NCBI GenBank assembly: GCA_037893225.1
Contig: JAZGUH010000152.1
Span: 1,736,001-1,800,000, forward strand
Origin: Hippasteria phrygiana
Taxonomy: Eukaryota; Echinodermata; Asteroidea; Valvatida; Goniasteridae
Direction: 5' to 3'
Length of the DNA: 64,000 nt
This document shows positions 62,795 through 64,000 of the stretch, piece after piece. The notes under the pieces were generated by a model, which was given only the letters and a program-made list of their open reading frames with translations, had not been told where the DNA came from and did not search any database. How positions within the stretch are numbered: position 1 is the stretch's first letter; every line of letters begins with the position of its first letter. A program made the position numbers and the translations under genes.

Positions 62795-63004
62795 GTTGAG
62801 CACAGCGAATGGCAAAGTACCAGACTGACCGTTGATTTGGCATAGTGCCCCCAGGAAGCCTTCTTTTTTCCTTAACAAAAGCCAGAATAGCATTGCATTG
62901 GTGATATGATAATGTCCGTCCACACTGCCGTGCATAGGCGGCGATCGCGTGGGAGGGCGGCGATCCCAATAATTGGCGGGACGCCTGGTTCGAAGTTTCT
63001 AAAT

Positions 63005-64000
63005 TTACTTTTCGATTAAATAAATGTACACGGAGTTTACTGTTCAATCTCATTGGAAAGCTGATAATTTTGAATACGTGTTCTGCAAAATTATCTATTC
63101 AATGTGAAAATGTAATTCTTCAGGGTGCCACGCCCAAATAGCAAGGACATAGCAACGTCAATCCTATTTAACGGTATTGGAAATCGGAACTTCGTATGGG
63201 CTCTCCCAGCCACAAAGTGGGGGGATATTTCCCTCATCACACCCCTCCAGATATAGATCTACACCTATGCAAACATGTGTGACATGTTATCGGCTTATTT
63301 CTTTCAAATTTATTGTCAAATAGGGGTTGATCCGGGAGGTTTTGCGGGGCTAGGGATATCAAAAAAGTCTACAAATTTGCCAAACAAACTTGACCCCAAC
63401 ACATTTCCAGTCGGTAAAATAATTTGACAGGCGAGAGTGGGGTGCTTGGGAGGGGTGGGGCCTGGATGGTACTCTTCCTGACGTTGGTGGCGCCATTTCA
63501 AGCCATAATCTCCCATTTAATCCGCTCTTGGACCCGATGGAATTCTTTTCTATACCCGTTAAATCTTACCCGCTAAATAAAAGACCAAAGAATAGTGGCT
63601 GATTTGAGTCAGTAGGCTTACCCCGCCCCATCCCCCAAAAATGACACAGCAAGGGGTTTAGACCCCTCCCCGGATCCGCCCCTGAACGGGCAGCGGGAGA
63701 GTGAATTGTGAAATACGGGAAATGCGTCAAAGAACTTTACTCGGTTTCAGTATCGTCTGGCTTGCACCGGGAACTGTAGAAGTTAGAAATCTGTGACACG
63801 GTTTTGTTTTTAAATTAAAATCTTGAATGTTATTCAAGCAACCATTAGAATAGTTTCGTTTATACTTACATGTACGCAGGAAAATAGAATTTGGGCGGCT
63901 AGGATTATCGGGAACTTTAAGCGATGTTCCAAAATGTATGTATTGCAGGCATAATGCATGAACCTGACAGTATAACATTGCTAATAATGAACCATATTAC
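63005..64000. repeat. About 1-kb dispersed repeat, copy 2 (runs off the window)
   Basis: It is collinear with 42235-43245 and still matching at the last base (GCTAATAATGAACCATATT). The boundaries are unknown. Confidence 0.85.

Overview
The window is nuclear DNA of an animal. It has GT-AG introns, a metazoan nuclear-pore gene, a rhodopsin-family receptor and many eukaryotic transposons. The AT-rich introns, the abundant ACATGTA motifs and the tRNA-derived SINEs suggest a marine invertebrate, most likely a deuterostome such as an echinoderm or hemichordate. The species cannot be fixed from this sequence alone.

Region 1 (about 7.5-35.4 kb, + strand) holds the 3' half of NUP210 (gp210), the membrane glycoprotein that anchors nuclear pore complexes. 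Seventeen coding exons with consistent phases encode about the last 878 residues: Ig-like luminal repeats, one membrane segment and a short pore-side tail ending at 35400. The first 7.5 kb shows no exon I recognise. It is probably intron filled with LINE, hAT and other transposon debris.

The NUP210 introns are unusually rich in tandem arrays, with units of 9, 11, 12, 18, 20, 23, 27, 29 and 179 bp. Two arrays grew from different parts of one SINE family. The 18-bp array of about 2.9 kb continues from the SINE head, and the 7 x 179-bp array is an amplified SINE body with an alternating A/B order.

Region 2 (35.4-45.4 kb) has no convincing gene. It holds MITE copies, a 244-bp tandem duplication and one end of a roughly 1-kb dispersed repeat whose second copy closes the window.

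Region 3 (45.6-48.4 kb) carries an intronless rhodopsin-family GPCR. A 1,563-bp non-autonomous LTR retrotransposon (TRIM type) sits inside the end of its coding sequence. The LTRs look identical, the target-site duplication (AAGC) is perfect, and on the minus strand there are a tRNA-Ser primer-binding site and a polypurine tract. The insertion replaces the last 10 native codons with 67 LTR-encoded codons, a stop and an AATAAA.

Region 4 (48.4-64 kb) is transposon-dominated: a decayed Tigger/pogo element, long-inverted-repeat elements lying side by side within one another, hAT MITEs and another SINE copy. Two isolated exon-like stretches (52.74 and 58.0 kb) may belong to an unidentified gene.
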